DNA of 24,772 bases from contig CAKVBV010000036.1 of the NCBI GenBank assembly GCA_934725535.1, positions 1 through 24,772 of the forward strand, in the 5' to 3' direction. The stretch comes from an uncultured Bacteroidales bacterium. GTDB lineage: Bacteria; Bacteroidota; Bacteroidia; Bacteroidales; Paludibacteraceae. Below are positions 1 through 6,577 of this stretch, piece by piece; the stretch's first letter is position 1, and each line of letters opens with the position of its first letter. Both the position numbers and the translations under genes were made by a program. Under the pieces are notes generated by a model that worked only from the letters and a program-made list of their open reading frames with translations, was not told where the DNA came from and searched no databases.

Positions 1-111
1 ATAGTGATGGAGATGCAGATGCCGTACAATGATGTATCGTCGGAGTTGGTGATGATGGAGTTGCAGGACGTGGTGAAGTCGCTCCCGGGAGGTATGTGGC
101 GGGCGAGATAA
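1..111 (+). CDS. C-terminal fragment of an unknown protein (5' truncated)
   Basis: Frame 1 is open from the window edge to a TAA at 109-111 and gives 36 residues ending in LPGGMWRAR. The codons are GC-rich at the third position, like the ileS operon, and the stretch ELQDVVKSLPGG looks like an ordinary helix plus turn. The fragment is too short to name a family. The following 600 bases are noncoding and repeat-rich, consistent with a gene end here. It could be a chance open frame, because only 36 codons are visible. Confidence 0.45.
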   Translation: MVMEMQMPYNDVSSELVMMELQDVVKSLPGGMWRAR

Positions 112-211
112 CCCGCGAGATTTACGATGTACAATGCGGTAGCCCTGCTACTTTTCACACTTTCTGCCTGTGCTGTTCATCGCATATTAACTATTAACCA
201 TTAACTATTAC

Positions 212-246
212 TACACTTAACTCGATGTCCCATCGAGTTAAGTGTA
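212..246. repeat. Perfect 16-bp inverted repeat with a 3-nt loop
   Basis: The arms at 212-227 and 231-246 are exact reverse complements around the loop TCC. The core is ACTTAACTCGATG. There is no adjacent T-tract, so a terminator role is uncertain. The right arm runs into the tandem ATTAGTATGTG array, and a similar GTTAAGTGTATG junction recurs at 22396, without the left arm. Confidence 0.8.
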
Positions 247-303
247 TGACATTAGTATGTGATTAGTATGTGATTAGTATGATATTAGTATGTGATTAAG
301 CAG
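237..303. repeat. AT-rich tandem repeat (ATTAGTATGTG unit), copy A
   Basis: Four to five head-to-tail units of ATTAGTATG(TG) follow the lead-in GTTAAGTGTATGAC. A nearly identical block, with only a few differences over 67 nt, lies at 22396-22462 in the same orientation. Both copies sit in spacers. The role is unknown; the lead-in shared between copies argues for a dispersed element rather than independent slippage. Confidence 0.85.
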
Positions 304-375
304 TTAATATCGAATGGATTTCGATAGCATTTCGACAGAGCACCGCACTAACAAATCCACACATTATAGGATTGC

Positions 376-405
376 ATTATTAGGCTTTTTGCTACAAATG
401 GCATC
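376..405. repeat. 30-nt direct repeat, copy 1
   Basis: The stretch beginning ATTATTAGGCTTTTTGC recurs at 658-687 in the same spacer with three substitutions. Copy 1 is followed directly by the GC-rich hairpin cluster and copy 2 by a related but degraded stretch, which suggests a partial duplication of a larger composite element. Confidence 0.7.
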
Positions 406-410
406 ACCGA

Positions 411-524
411 GGACGCGGACGTAGCGGGATGCTCCTCTCGTCCGCGGGCAGTTTGGCACAAACTGTATGACGGTGCTACGCACTTGGGAGACGACGCGGC
501 TCGCGTCGTTATCGGCTTCGCCGA
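411..524. repeat. REP-like cluster of four consecutive hairpins, copy A
   Basis: Four stem-loops follow one another. They are CGCGGACG/CGTCCGCG (414-421 with 439-446), CAGTTT-GGCAC-AAACTG (449-465), ACGACGCG-GCT-CGCGTCGT (491-509) and TCGGC-TTC-GCCGA (512-524). The same set, partly decayed, occurs at 4975-5190, and the third hairpin recurs at 21442-21462 and 22519-22539. GC-rich palindromes dispersed in spacers resemble bacterial REP elements. No associated RAYT transposase is in the window. Confidence 0.8.
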
Positions 525-583
525 ACTATATATAACGTAAGTCCGACATAATTGAGGATATATACTTTGTGGCTAATGTGTGA

Positions 584-608
584 TAATACGGCGTAGCCGT
601 CCGTTCAA
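584..608. repeat. 25-nt dispersed element with ACGGC-GTA-GCCGT hairpin, copy 1
   Basis: A 25-nt stretch containing the small palindrome ACGGC-GTA-GCCGT is repeated without change at 10167-10191 and 10512-10536. Flanks are also partly conserved: a TTTGTG-rich stretch upstream and a CCTCGATAATG-like stretch downstream. All three copies lie in noncoding DNA on the same strand. Confidence 0.85.
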
Positions 609-657
609 CAGCCCCTCGATAATGTTATTATTTGCTGTGGTTGCAATGTCGTTATCT

Positions 658-687
658 ATTATTAGGCTTTTTGCCGCAAATGTCATC
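658..687. repeat. 30-nt direct repeat, copy 2
   Basis: Second copy of the stretch at 376-405, with 27 of 30 bases matching. It lies about 90 nt upstream of the outer-membrane protein gene, just before that gene's promoter. Confidence 0.7.
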
Positions 688-724
688 GCTGGAGACATGG
701 ATGCCCTGTTGGGATGAGAAATAA

Positions 725-756
725 TTTGTGTATGTGGGAGAAATGTACTACCTTTG
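725..756 (+). promoter_or_regulatory. Bacteroides-type promoter for the outer-membrane protein gene
   Basis: A -33 box TTTG (725-728) and a -7 box TACCTTTG (749-756) are separated by exactly 20 nt, matching the TTTG-N20-TAnnTTTG pattern used by the Bacteroidota primary sigma factor. Transcription should start near 763, which puts the in-frame TTG at 754 upstream of the message and favours ATG 778 or 799 as the start of translation. Confidence 0.75.
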
Positions 757-777
757 TTGCGAATTATACAAAATGAT

Positions 778-1677
778 ATGACAAAGACCTGTCTAATGCC
801 GTTGATACGAAAGAGTGCTGTCATTATGGCACTTGTAATGGGTATGATATGCCCTGTCTGTGCACAAAGTACGGATGTTCTGGTGGAGGAGAACGGAGAA
901 CTTGTTGCGGAGAAGAAGTGGTTGGACGACTATCCTGCCCGTGTGGGGTTCACATGGGGGGCGTCCGCCGGTGTGATGAGCAACTATATCTGGCGCGGAT
1001 TGTATGTAGGAGGATTGAGCCTGCAAGCGGATGTTACGGTGGGTTACGGCGGGTTCTTCGCCAATATGTGGTGGAACGTGGGTGCTACGGACTGGGCGTT
1101 CACAGGTTTCAACCCCGAAGTGGATATCACTGTCGGTTTCAGCCGGTGGGGATTTCAGTTCTACTACCTGCACATGTACTATTTCGACCGCTATGCCGAC
1201 GGGACGCGCTCGCGCTATTTCGATATGAAGAACCATGCCCCGGGGGGCGGTGGTACGACAGGCGAATGGCGTATGTCGTACCGTGTGAGCAACCGGTTGC
1301 CGCTCAGCATATTGGTTGCCCTGCGCACGTTTGGCAGGGACGGCTACCTGACGGCGGACGGGACGCTGAAGCGGGCGTACTCCACGTATATTGAATTGGG
1401 GTACGATTTCGATTTGACACGCGACTGGACCTTGGCGGCACGCTTGGGCATGACCCCCGCAAAGAGTATGTACACGGGCTTTCAGGGCGACTTCGCCGTG
1501 AACCTGATAGGGCTGAAGTTGCAGAAGCAATGGCAGATGCAGGGGTATGCCGTGCAGACGTTTGCGCACGTGATGCTCAACACGTGGAACGTGAATGCCG
1601 ACAACCTGATACGCCCCGTGGCACAAGCAGGCAATCAGAAACTGAATCTGGCTGTCGGCTGCAGTGTGGGCATATAA
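778..1677 (+). CDS. Outer-membrane beta-barrel protein of unknown function
   Basis: The 299-residue product has a signal peptide (hydrophobic IMALVMGMICPVCA, cleavage predicted near residue 29, before QST). The rest is built of short alternating strands rich in Tyr, Trp and Gly (for example SNYIWRGLYVGG and FQFYYLHMYYFDRY), ending in the hydrophobic strand LAVGCSVGI, as expected of an outer-membrane barrel. The SNYIWRG opening resembles the TorF/Gcw_chp-type putative porins, but the match is by eye and the substrate is unknown. An in-frame TTG at 754 lies inside the promoter -7 box and is not a plausible start; ATG 778 is chosen, with ATG 799 as an alternative that keeps the whole signal peptide. 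It is monocistronic with its own promoter and converges with the BspA-like gene to its right. Confidence 0.8.
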   Translation: MTKTCLMPLIRKSAVIMALVMGMICPVCAQSTDVLVEENGELVAEKKWLDDYPARVGFTWGASAGVMSNYIWRGLYVGGLSLQADVTVGYGGFFANMWWNVGATDWAFTGFNPEVDITVGFSRWGFQFYYLHMYYFDRYADGTRSRYFDMKNHAPGGGGTTGEWRMSYRVSNRLPLSILVALRTFGRDGYLTADGTLKRAYSTYIELGYDFDLTRDWTLAARLGMTPAKSMYTGFQGDFAVNLIGLKLQKQWQMQGYAVQTFAHVMLNTWNVNADNLIRPVAQAGNQKLNLAVGCSVGI

Positions 1678-1706
1678 ATGATGCCACAAATTATGAAACA
1701 GAAAAT

Positions 1707-1734
1707 GGGGCTACCTTAATAAAAAAGCAGCCCC
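1707..1734 (-). terminator. Hairpin between convergent genes, probable terminator
   Basis: GGGGCT (1707-1712) pairs exactly with AGCCCC (1729-1734), with A-rich sequence in the loop and ATTTT on the minus-strand 3' side. A related hairpin with the same lead-in TCAGGGGCTGC lies just downstream of the other BspA-like gene (10077-10101). It could serve both converging genes. Confidence 0.5.
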
Positions 1735-1756
1735 TGAAATTATGCATTGCGCATTG

Positions 1757-4700
1757 TTATCTCACTTCCTCGCCTGTCAATGTATAAGTCTTACCCCCTT
1801 GCAGGATATACACTTGCCCGTCACGGAATACTTTACGGGATGTGGTCATACCGTTAGCCGCGTCCACATTGTTCACAGCCGATAATGTATGAGTGGTAAA
1901 TTCACCTATGTAGGTACGCAAGATAATGTCCTCTGCATCTTTCACTTCCATAGTATAGAGATAGTGTGTACCCTCTGTGAGGTCTGTTACCACAAAGCGG
2001 AAACCATTGGTCGTTGGCTCTGCGACCGGGGTGTGACGTTGCTTCCTACTATAAGCAGGAGCATAAGTGATACTATTCAGTTGCCCTTCTGCACTGAACG
2101 AGAGCGAGCAGAAATCTGCAGTATCCGTACGAACAACAAGAACATATTGGGCAGCATTCGCATCTGTCTGCCAGTCAAAAGTTACAGAAGTTGTGTCTGC
2201 TGTAGCCGTCATCCCCTCTGTGATGATAGGCTCCAATGATATGCACTGTATATCCTTGAACATTCCCCATTGACTATCGGATTGGTAAGCAGAGATACTG
2301 TTACATGGCACACGTACTGTAATACTATCATACTGCGTTTGATAATAATACTTACTATAATAATTGTCATTACAATAAAATGCGGTATCTGCCAATGGAG
2401 GCTCCTGTGCGTAGCATGATATATGCCTGAGTGCGGAACAGAGAGCAAATGCCCATTCGCCTATTTGGCGGGTGCGCGCTCCAATAGAAACTGAATCAAG
2501 AGTACCACAACGGAAGAAAGCCCCCTCCCTTATAGTGGTTACACTGTTCGGGATAATAATCGAATTGAGGTCCCAGCATTGACAGAAAGCATATCGCCCG
2601 ATATTGGTTACACCTTGGGGAATAGTAACCGAGGTTAACCTTTCGCATTTATGAAAGGTGTAATCACTGATGCTATCCATACTATTTGGCAGGGAGATAG
2701 ACATAAGACTGTCGCAATAGGAAAACGCACTTTCTCCAATGCTTGTTACACTATTGGGGATAGCAATGGATTTCAAACTCTTACAGTAGCCAAAAGCATG
2801 ATTTCCTATACTCGTCACACTGTTCGGAATGGCAACAGAAGATAGACTTGTACAATCATAAAATGCATAATCACTGATACTATCTATACCATTCGGTATG
2901 GAAATGGATGTAAGGCTGCTGCACGATTTGAAAGCACCATTCCCGATATTCGTTGTGTTGCTACTCATAGTGACGGAAGTAAGCCCGATACACAGTTCAA
3001 ACGCGCTTTCTCCAATACTCACTACACTGTTTGGAAGGATAATGCTGCTTAGACCTGTGCAACCATCAAACGCCTGCTTTCCGATGTTTGTTACCTTGTT
3101 GCCCAAAACAATGGAGGTCAAGCCTTCACAACCACTGAAAGCCAACTCTCCGATATCGGTTACACCATCTGGAATACGGACTGAAGTCAGGGATTTGCAA
3201 TTGTAGAAAGTCCCTGTTTCTATGGTCTTTACCCCATTAGGAATGATGATACTGCTGAGATTTGTACATCCCAAGAAAGCACAACTGCCAATGTTTGTTA
3301 CACTATTAGGTATGTCTATGGAAACAAGCCCCTTGCAATCACGGAAAGCATCCCTGCATATTTCTATGGTGCCCTCTTTTACGGTAATAGATGTGCCCTG
3401 TGGCATCTCGCCGATATAGGCATATAGCATATTGTTTATGTATATGACCCCGTCAGGAAAATTGTCATACCATGATGTCCCATGAAATGCCCTATATCCA
3501 ATATAGGTTACACTATTGGGGACAGAAATAGCGGTGAGCCCTGTGCAACCATAGAAAGCATAATCTCCGATGCTCGTTATACTATTGGGAATGACTGTAT
3601 TTTGGCAACCTGCTACGAGTGTGTTGGTGGCTGTCTCAATAATGGCGTTGCAATTATCACGACTGTCAAATGTAGTGTTGCTTTTTTCCACGGTAATGGA
3701 AGTGAGTCCCGAACACGAAGAAAAAGCGGCTTCCCCTATGCTTGTTACGCTACTCGGGATACTGAGGTCTGTCAAACCGGAGCAACCGGCAAAAGCACGC
3801 TCGCCAATACTCGTTGTATTGTTGCTGATAGTAACAGCCGTCAAGCCCGTACAATTTTGGAAAGCATAATCTCCGATACGCTGTATGCTATTGGGGATAA
3901 TTGAGGTTTGACAACCTGTGAGGAGTGTATTCGTCGCCGTTTCGACAATTGCATTACAATCATTACGGCTATCATACACCGTATTCCCGCTTTCTACGAC
4001 AATAGAGGACAGACTTGCAGAACATCCCTTGAAAGTATTGCTTTCAATGTGGGTTACACTATTCGGGATGGTGATAGACGCAAGCCCCGTACAATTGTAA
4101 AAAGCCATTTCCCAAATCGATGTCAGGTTGTTGGGAAAAGTAACAGATTGTAGGTTTTTACAATAACAAAAGGCATACTCCCCTATGTTTTCAACCTTGT
4201 CTCCGATAGTCGCAGATGTTAGCCCTATACAGTTAAAAAACGCCCGTTCTCCGATACTTACGACATTATTGGGAATGATGACAGATGTGAGACTTTTGCA
4301 ATTATAGAAAGTACGCCTTTCAATACTTGTTACATTATCCGGAATGGTGATGGTGGTCAGAGCGGAGCAATACTCAAACGCCTCCTCACGAATAGTTGTT
4401 ACACTATTGGGAATAGCAATAGAAACAAGGTTTGTACAATCGTAGAAAGCAGCATGTTCAATACTTGTTACACCATTCGGAATGTCGATGGATATAAGCC
4501 CTGTGCAACCATAGAAAGCCCCATAACCGATATATGTTACTCTACTGCCGATAGTAACCGAGGTGAGGTTTGGGCAATCGCGAAAGGCATAAGTTCCAAG
4601 CCCCGTTACACTATAGGTCTTGTCATAGTACACAATAGTATCAGGGATATTAACCGATGTAAAAGATTGATACATTGTAGAACCATCAACTTCTACCGTA

Positions 4701-4804
4701 CTGTCACTCGTGAGAGTATAGCACAAGTCACCATGCTGAAAGTCATACGCCCAAAGGGTGGTGGTGACGAGAAGTATCACCAAAAAGGATGTAAATCTTT
4801 TCAT
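1757..4804 (-). CDS. BspA-like leucine-rich-repeat surface protein
   Basis: The 1015-residue secreted protein has a signal peptide (residues 1-19, ending LWA). A long array of about 23-residue BspA-type (LRR_5) repeats follows to roughly residue 850, with the consensus SVTSIGEYAFYNCTGLTSI. Two non-repeat blocks interrupt it: a YDSRxNCNAIxETATN stretch seen twice and a WYDN...LYAYIGEMPQG stretch seen once, both also present in the second BspA-like protein. Residues about 857-985 look like a fibronectin-III-like domain. The last 26 residues form a FRDGQVYILQGGKTYTLTG motif, probably an export or anchoring signal related to type IX secretion C-termini. BspA family proteins commonly bind host proteins or other cells; the ligand here is unknown. 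The promoter at 4889-4920 gives a leader of about 78 nt. Codon use is more AT-rich than in the ileS operon. Confidence 0.9.
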   Translation of the reverse strand: MKRFTSFLVILLVTTTLWAYDFQHGDLCYTLTSDSTVEVDGSTMYQSFTSVNIPDTIVYYDKTYSVTGLGTYAFRDCPNLTSVTIGSRVTYIGYGAFYGCTGLISIDIPNGVTSIEHAAFYDCTNLVSIAIPNSVTTIREEAFEYCSALTTITIPDNVTSIERRTFYNCKSLTSVIIPNNVVSIGERAFFNCIGLTSATIGDKVENIGEYAFCYCKNLQSVTFPNNLTSIWEMAFYNCTGLASITIPNSVTHIESNTFKGCSASLSSIVVESGNTVYDSRNDCNAIVETATNTLLTGCQTSIIPNSIQRIGDYAFQNCTGLTAVTISNNTTSIGERAFAGCSGLTDLSIPSSVTSIGEAAFSSCSGLTSITVEKSNTTFDSRDNCNAIIETATNTLVAGCQNTVIPNSITSIGDYAFYGCTGLTAISVPNSVTYIGYRAFHGTSWYDNFPDGVIYINNMLYAYIGEMPQGTSITVKEGTIEICRDAFRDCKGLVSIDIPNSVTNIGSCAFLGCTNLSSIIIPNGVKTIETGTFYNCKSLTSVRIPDGVTDIGELAFSGCEGLTSIVLGNKVTNIGKQAFDGCTGLSSIILPNSVVSIGESAFELCIGLTSVTMSSNTTNIGNGAFKSCSSLTSISIPNGIDSISDYAFYDCTSLSSVAIPNSVTSIGNHAFGYCKSLKSIAIPNSVTSIGESAFSYCDSLMSISLPNSMDSISDYTFHKCERLTSVTIPQGVTNIGRYAFCQCWDLNSIIIPNSVTTIREGAFFRCGTLDSVSIGARTRQIGEWAFALCSALRHISCYAQEPPLADTAFYCNDNYYSKYYYQTQYDSITVRVPCNSISAYQSDSQWGMFKDIQCISLEPIITEGMTATADTTSVTFDWQTDANAAQYVLVVRTDTADFCSLSFSAEGQLNSITYAPAYSRKQRHTPVAEPTTNGFRFVVTDLTEGTHYLYTMEVKDAEDIILRTYIGEFTTHTLSAVNNVDAANGMTTSRKVFRDGQVYILQGGKTYTLTGEEVR

Positions 4805-4885
4805 AATGTGTTGTTTTTTAATTTGTTATTGTTTTATTACAGTTATGCAGATATACAAAAAGCGTGGGAATCAACTGTCTTGCAA

Positions 4886-4923
4886 GTGCAAAAGTAGGAA
4901 TTTATTTGCAAATACGCAAATAA
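4886..4923 (-). repeat. 38-nt inverted copy of the promoter/operator block, left copy
   Basis: This block and 5611-5648 are reverse complements at 36 of 38 positions. Each holds an operator-like dyad, the -33 box, the -7 box and the first bases towards the transcript. Together they bracket about 690 bp of noncoding DNA and fire outward. Confidence 0.85.
4889..4920 (-). promoter_or_regulatory. Promoter of the minus-strand BspA-like gene
   Basis: Read on the minus strand, TTTG (4920-4917) and TACTTTTG (4896-4889) are 20 nt apart, a full match to the Bacteroidota promoter pattern. An 8-bp inverted repeat, TTATTTGC / GCAAATAA with a 6-nt spacer (4902-4923), overlaps the -33 box and looks like an operator. 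The identical operator and a nearly identical promoter occur in the opposite direction at 5611-5645. Confidence 0.75.
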
Positions 4924-4974
4924 CTGGTTCTTTCGACAGGGCAACCGCACCAAAATTGCATATCATTCTGGGGA

Positions 4975-5190
4975 CGCGGACGCCCTGCGGGGGCTCTGCA
5001 AGTCCGTGGGCGTAGCGGGGTGCTCTCCTCGTCCGCGGTCGGTTTGGCACAAACCGTCTGACTATCCAATGCATGGGGGACGTGAAGCGTAAGGCAGATG
5101 TGCGTAGCACATTGAGTGCCGTAGCGACAACGAAGCCCTGTGGGCTGAGTAGAACTCCTTATCGGCTCGCGTCGTTATCGGCTTTGCCGA
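4975..5190. repeat. REP-like hairpin cluster, copy B
   Basis: This matches the cluster at 411-524. CGCGGACG (4975-4982) pairs with CGTCCGCG (5030-5037). CGGTTT-GGCAC-AAACCG (5040-5056) is the same hairpin as in copy A, but with an A-T pair changed to G-C. The third hairpin keeps only its right arm near 5165-5176. TCGGC-TTT-GCCGA (5178-5190) ends the block. Extra sequence lies between the second and third hairpins. The approach sequence TTTCGACAG...CCGCAC (from about 4931) is also shared with copy A (330 onward). Confidence 0.75.
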
Positions 5191-5388
5191 ACCATATATA
5201 CGTTACAATATGTCTTTTTAATGGCACGTCATGCTATTTTGATGACTATTGTGCTGTTTTTTCTCATTATTATGTTACTATTTTGATGCGGTTGCCCTAT
5301 AAAATCTGGCAGGCATTTGCATATTTATCTAAATAGTGTTGCCTTCACGCCGTAAATAATATAGAAATACGCAAAAATATCGACGCAA

Positions 5389-5472
5389 ATGGAGTTTTTA
5401 AGAGATACTTATCTTCAGCAACTGAAGAATCTGTGGGATTTCCTGACACACAAAGTGGATTTTATGCAATAA
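5389..5472 (+). CDS. Possible 27-residue small protein or gene remnant
   Basis: An ATG at 5389 opens a 27-codon frame ending in TAA (5470-5472), giving MEFLRDTYLQQL followed by KNLWDFLTHKVDFMQ. Its composition is that of a real amphipathic helix, and a start of the type M-x-x-L-R-D-x-Y-L-x-x-L is common at the N-terminus of Bacteroidales AAA-type ATPases, so it may be the stump of a deleted gene. It has no clear promoter. A 7-bp hairpin follows at 5498-5518. It could be a chance frame. Confidence 0.25.
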   Translation: MEFLRDTYLQQLKNLWDFLTHKVDFMQ

Positions 5473-5497
5473 AGTACAAGGCATTAACAAAACACTT

Positions 5498-5518
5498 ATG
5501 CGGACAATACATCCGCAT
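5498..5518. other. Hairpin in the spacer upstream of the NTPase leader
   Basis: ATGCGGA (5498-5504) and TCCGCAT (5512-5518) form a perfect 7-bp stem with a 7-nt loop. No T-run follows, so it is not a canonical terminator. It lies 26 nt after the small frame at 5389-5472. Confidence 0.45.
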
Positions 5519-5610
5519 TGGGGAAAACAGAAAATCAACAGTGGCTCTGTAGGGATAGCCGCTTGTTTTTGATTGTATCTACCCGTTCCTATAAATTTAC
5601 AAATTGAGTT

Positions 5611-5648
5611 TTATTTGCGTATTTGCAAATAAATCCTTACTTTTGCAC
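5611..5648 (+). repeat. 38-nt inverted copy of the promoter/operator block, right copy
   Basis: Right-hand partner of 4886-4923, 36 of 38 matching in inverted orientation. The 8-bp dyad TTATTTGC (5611-5618) / GCAAATAA (5625-5632) is conserved without change, including its 6-nt spacer. Confidence 0.85.
5614..5645 (+). promoter_or_regulatory. Promoter for the NTPase / second BspA-like gene
   Basis: TTTG (5614-5617) and TACTTTTG (5638-5645) are 20 nt apart, a full match to the Bacteroidota pattern. Transcription should start near 5652, giving a leader of about 375 nt before the NTPase start at 6027. The same operator-like dyad as at the minus-strand BspA promoter overlaps the -33 box, which suggests joint control of both sides. 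Confidence 0.75.
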
Positions 5649-5651
5649 CGC

Positions 5652-6026
5652 AAAGGCTTGCAGGGGTATAGTTTGGGGTGGGAGGTCGTCTGTCAAGACC
5701 GACAAGAGTGCCTCAATAATGCCCGTTACCGGCAAGCCTGAGCATGTATATTATTATTGAAAAGCGTTTATTGACGCTTGTTTTGGTTCTCAAGAATCCA
5801 GCGAATTCACCGACCCAAAGCAAGGCGAGCAATGAATGCCTGTGATGTGTATTAACTACGCACGTCTGCGTGTTTGTACATATCGGCGTGGGCATTATTG
5901 TTTATTCTTGTTGGGAGGTCTTGCTGGAACCTTTGAGAAGAGAATGAGCAGAGATGAGGTACCACGCTTCTTTTTTATACGGACACGGGCAGGTGAGGTG
6001 CCGCCACCCGACAAAAACAAACAACT
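5652..6026 (+). other. Long untranslated leader, possibly structured or containing a small RNA
   Basis: The 375 nt between the predicted start of transcription and the NTPase ATG contain no convincing gene. Complementary segments include AGGCTTGC (5654-5661) with GCAAGCCT (5732-5739), AAGCGT (5762-5767) with ACGCTT (5774-5779), and TTTGGG near 5672 with CCCAAA near 5814. I could not match it to tmRNA, RNase P RNA, SRP RNA or a known riboswitch. Competing short frames occur on both strands, none protein-like in composition. Confidence 0.4.
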
Positions 6027-6524
6027 ATGGCACAATTTGTCATTATCCGAGGACCTATCAACTCGGGCAAAAGCACCACCACTCAACTGGTGTACAAGTA
6101 TTTAGCACCAATGGCAGACATTGGCAGTCAACATCTGTTTCGGTATCGAATGGAAAACCATTTTGATGTATTGGTAGCCCCTGAGGTTCCGAAATATGTG
6201 TCAGGTAATTCTCCGTATGATTTTTATGCTATTCTTACGATTCAAGGCAAAAAGATTGGCATTGCCAGCGCAGGAGACACTCTGGATAAGGTCAAAGCCG
6301 CGGTAGATGAGTTCTTGTTGCAACACAATGTGGATATCATTGTCTGCTGTACTCACTCTTATGACAAGAAAGGGTCTGCCTATAGAATGTTGAAGAACAT
6401 GTACTCCCCTCTGCATCCTATGAAAGAGTTCCTGACAAAACGGACTTCGTCTCCATTGTGGTTAAATGCAAAGCAAACCACAGCGGTGCAGGTGGTGCGG
6501 TTTATACTAAATCAACTCCCGTAA
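6027..6524 (+). CDS. Small P-loop NTPase of unknown function
   Basis: The 165-residue cytoplasmic protein starts MAQFVIIRGPINSGKSTT, in which GPINSGKST (residues 9-17) is a clear Walker A motif after a first beta strand. A hydrophobic strand DIIVCCTHS (near residue 107) may be the Walker B strand, although no acidic residue follows it directly. There is no signal peptide or membrane segment. It may be a small ATP- or GTP-binding regulator or kinase-like protein; I do not recognise a named family. The start is preceded by an A-rich stretch typical of Bacteroidota initiation sites. It ends 53 nt before the second BspA-like gene with no promoter or terminator visible between, so the two probably share a transcript from the promoter at 5614-5645. 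Confidence 0.75.
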   Translation: MAQFVIIRGPINSGKSTTTQLVYKYLAPMADIGSQHLFRYRMENHFDVLVAPEVPKYVSGNSPYDFYAILTIQGKKIGIASAGDTLDKVKAAVDEFLLQHNVDIIVCCTHSYDKKGSAYRMLKNMYSPLHPMKEFLTKRTSSPLWLNAKQTTAVQVVRFILNQLP

Positions 6525-6577
6525 AAATGGAAAGATACGTAACCTTATAATGTATTATTTTTTTATTTATTAATGAT

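Larger units (their letters stand above)
112..724. other. Noncoding spacer made largely of repeats
   Basis: No convincing gene is seen on either strand. The spacer holds, in order, a TTAAC-rich low-complexity tract (about 184-210), a perfect inverted repeat (212-246), a tandem 11-mer array (237-303), a cluster of four GC-rich hairpins (414-524), a copy of the ACGGC-GTA-GCCGT element (584-608) and two copies of a 30-nt direct repeat (376-405 and 658-687). The promoter of the next gene begins at 725. Confidence 0.7.

Noticed and set aside
754..756. TTG as start of the outer-membrane protein
   Set aside because: It is part of the -7 promoter box TACCTTTG and so lies upstream of the predicted transcription start.
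793..1689. A 298-codon minus-strand frame opposite the outer-membrane protein gene
   Set aside because: The plus strand has a full promoter, a signal peptide and barrel-type strands. The minus product is His/Arg-rich with no recognisable motif.
5652..6026. Leader tested by eye against tmRNA, RNase P RNA, SRP RNA and 6S RNA
   Set aside because: None of the conserved cores I know from those RNAs was found, so no RNA gene is called.
5836..6105. An 89-codon frame overlapping the start of the NTPase gene
   Set aside because: It is Cys/Arg/Tyr-rich, has no clear start signal and overlaps the P-loop coding region, which is convincing on its own.
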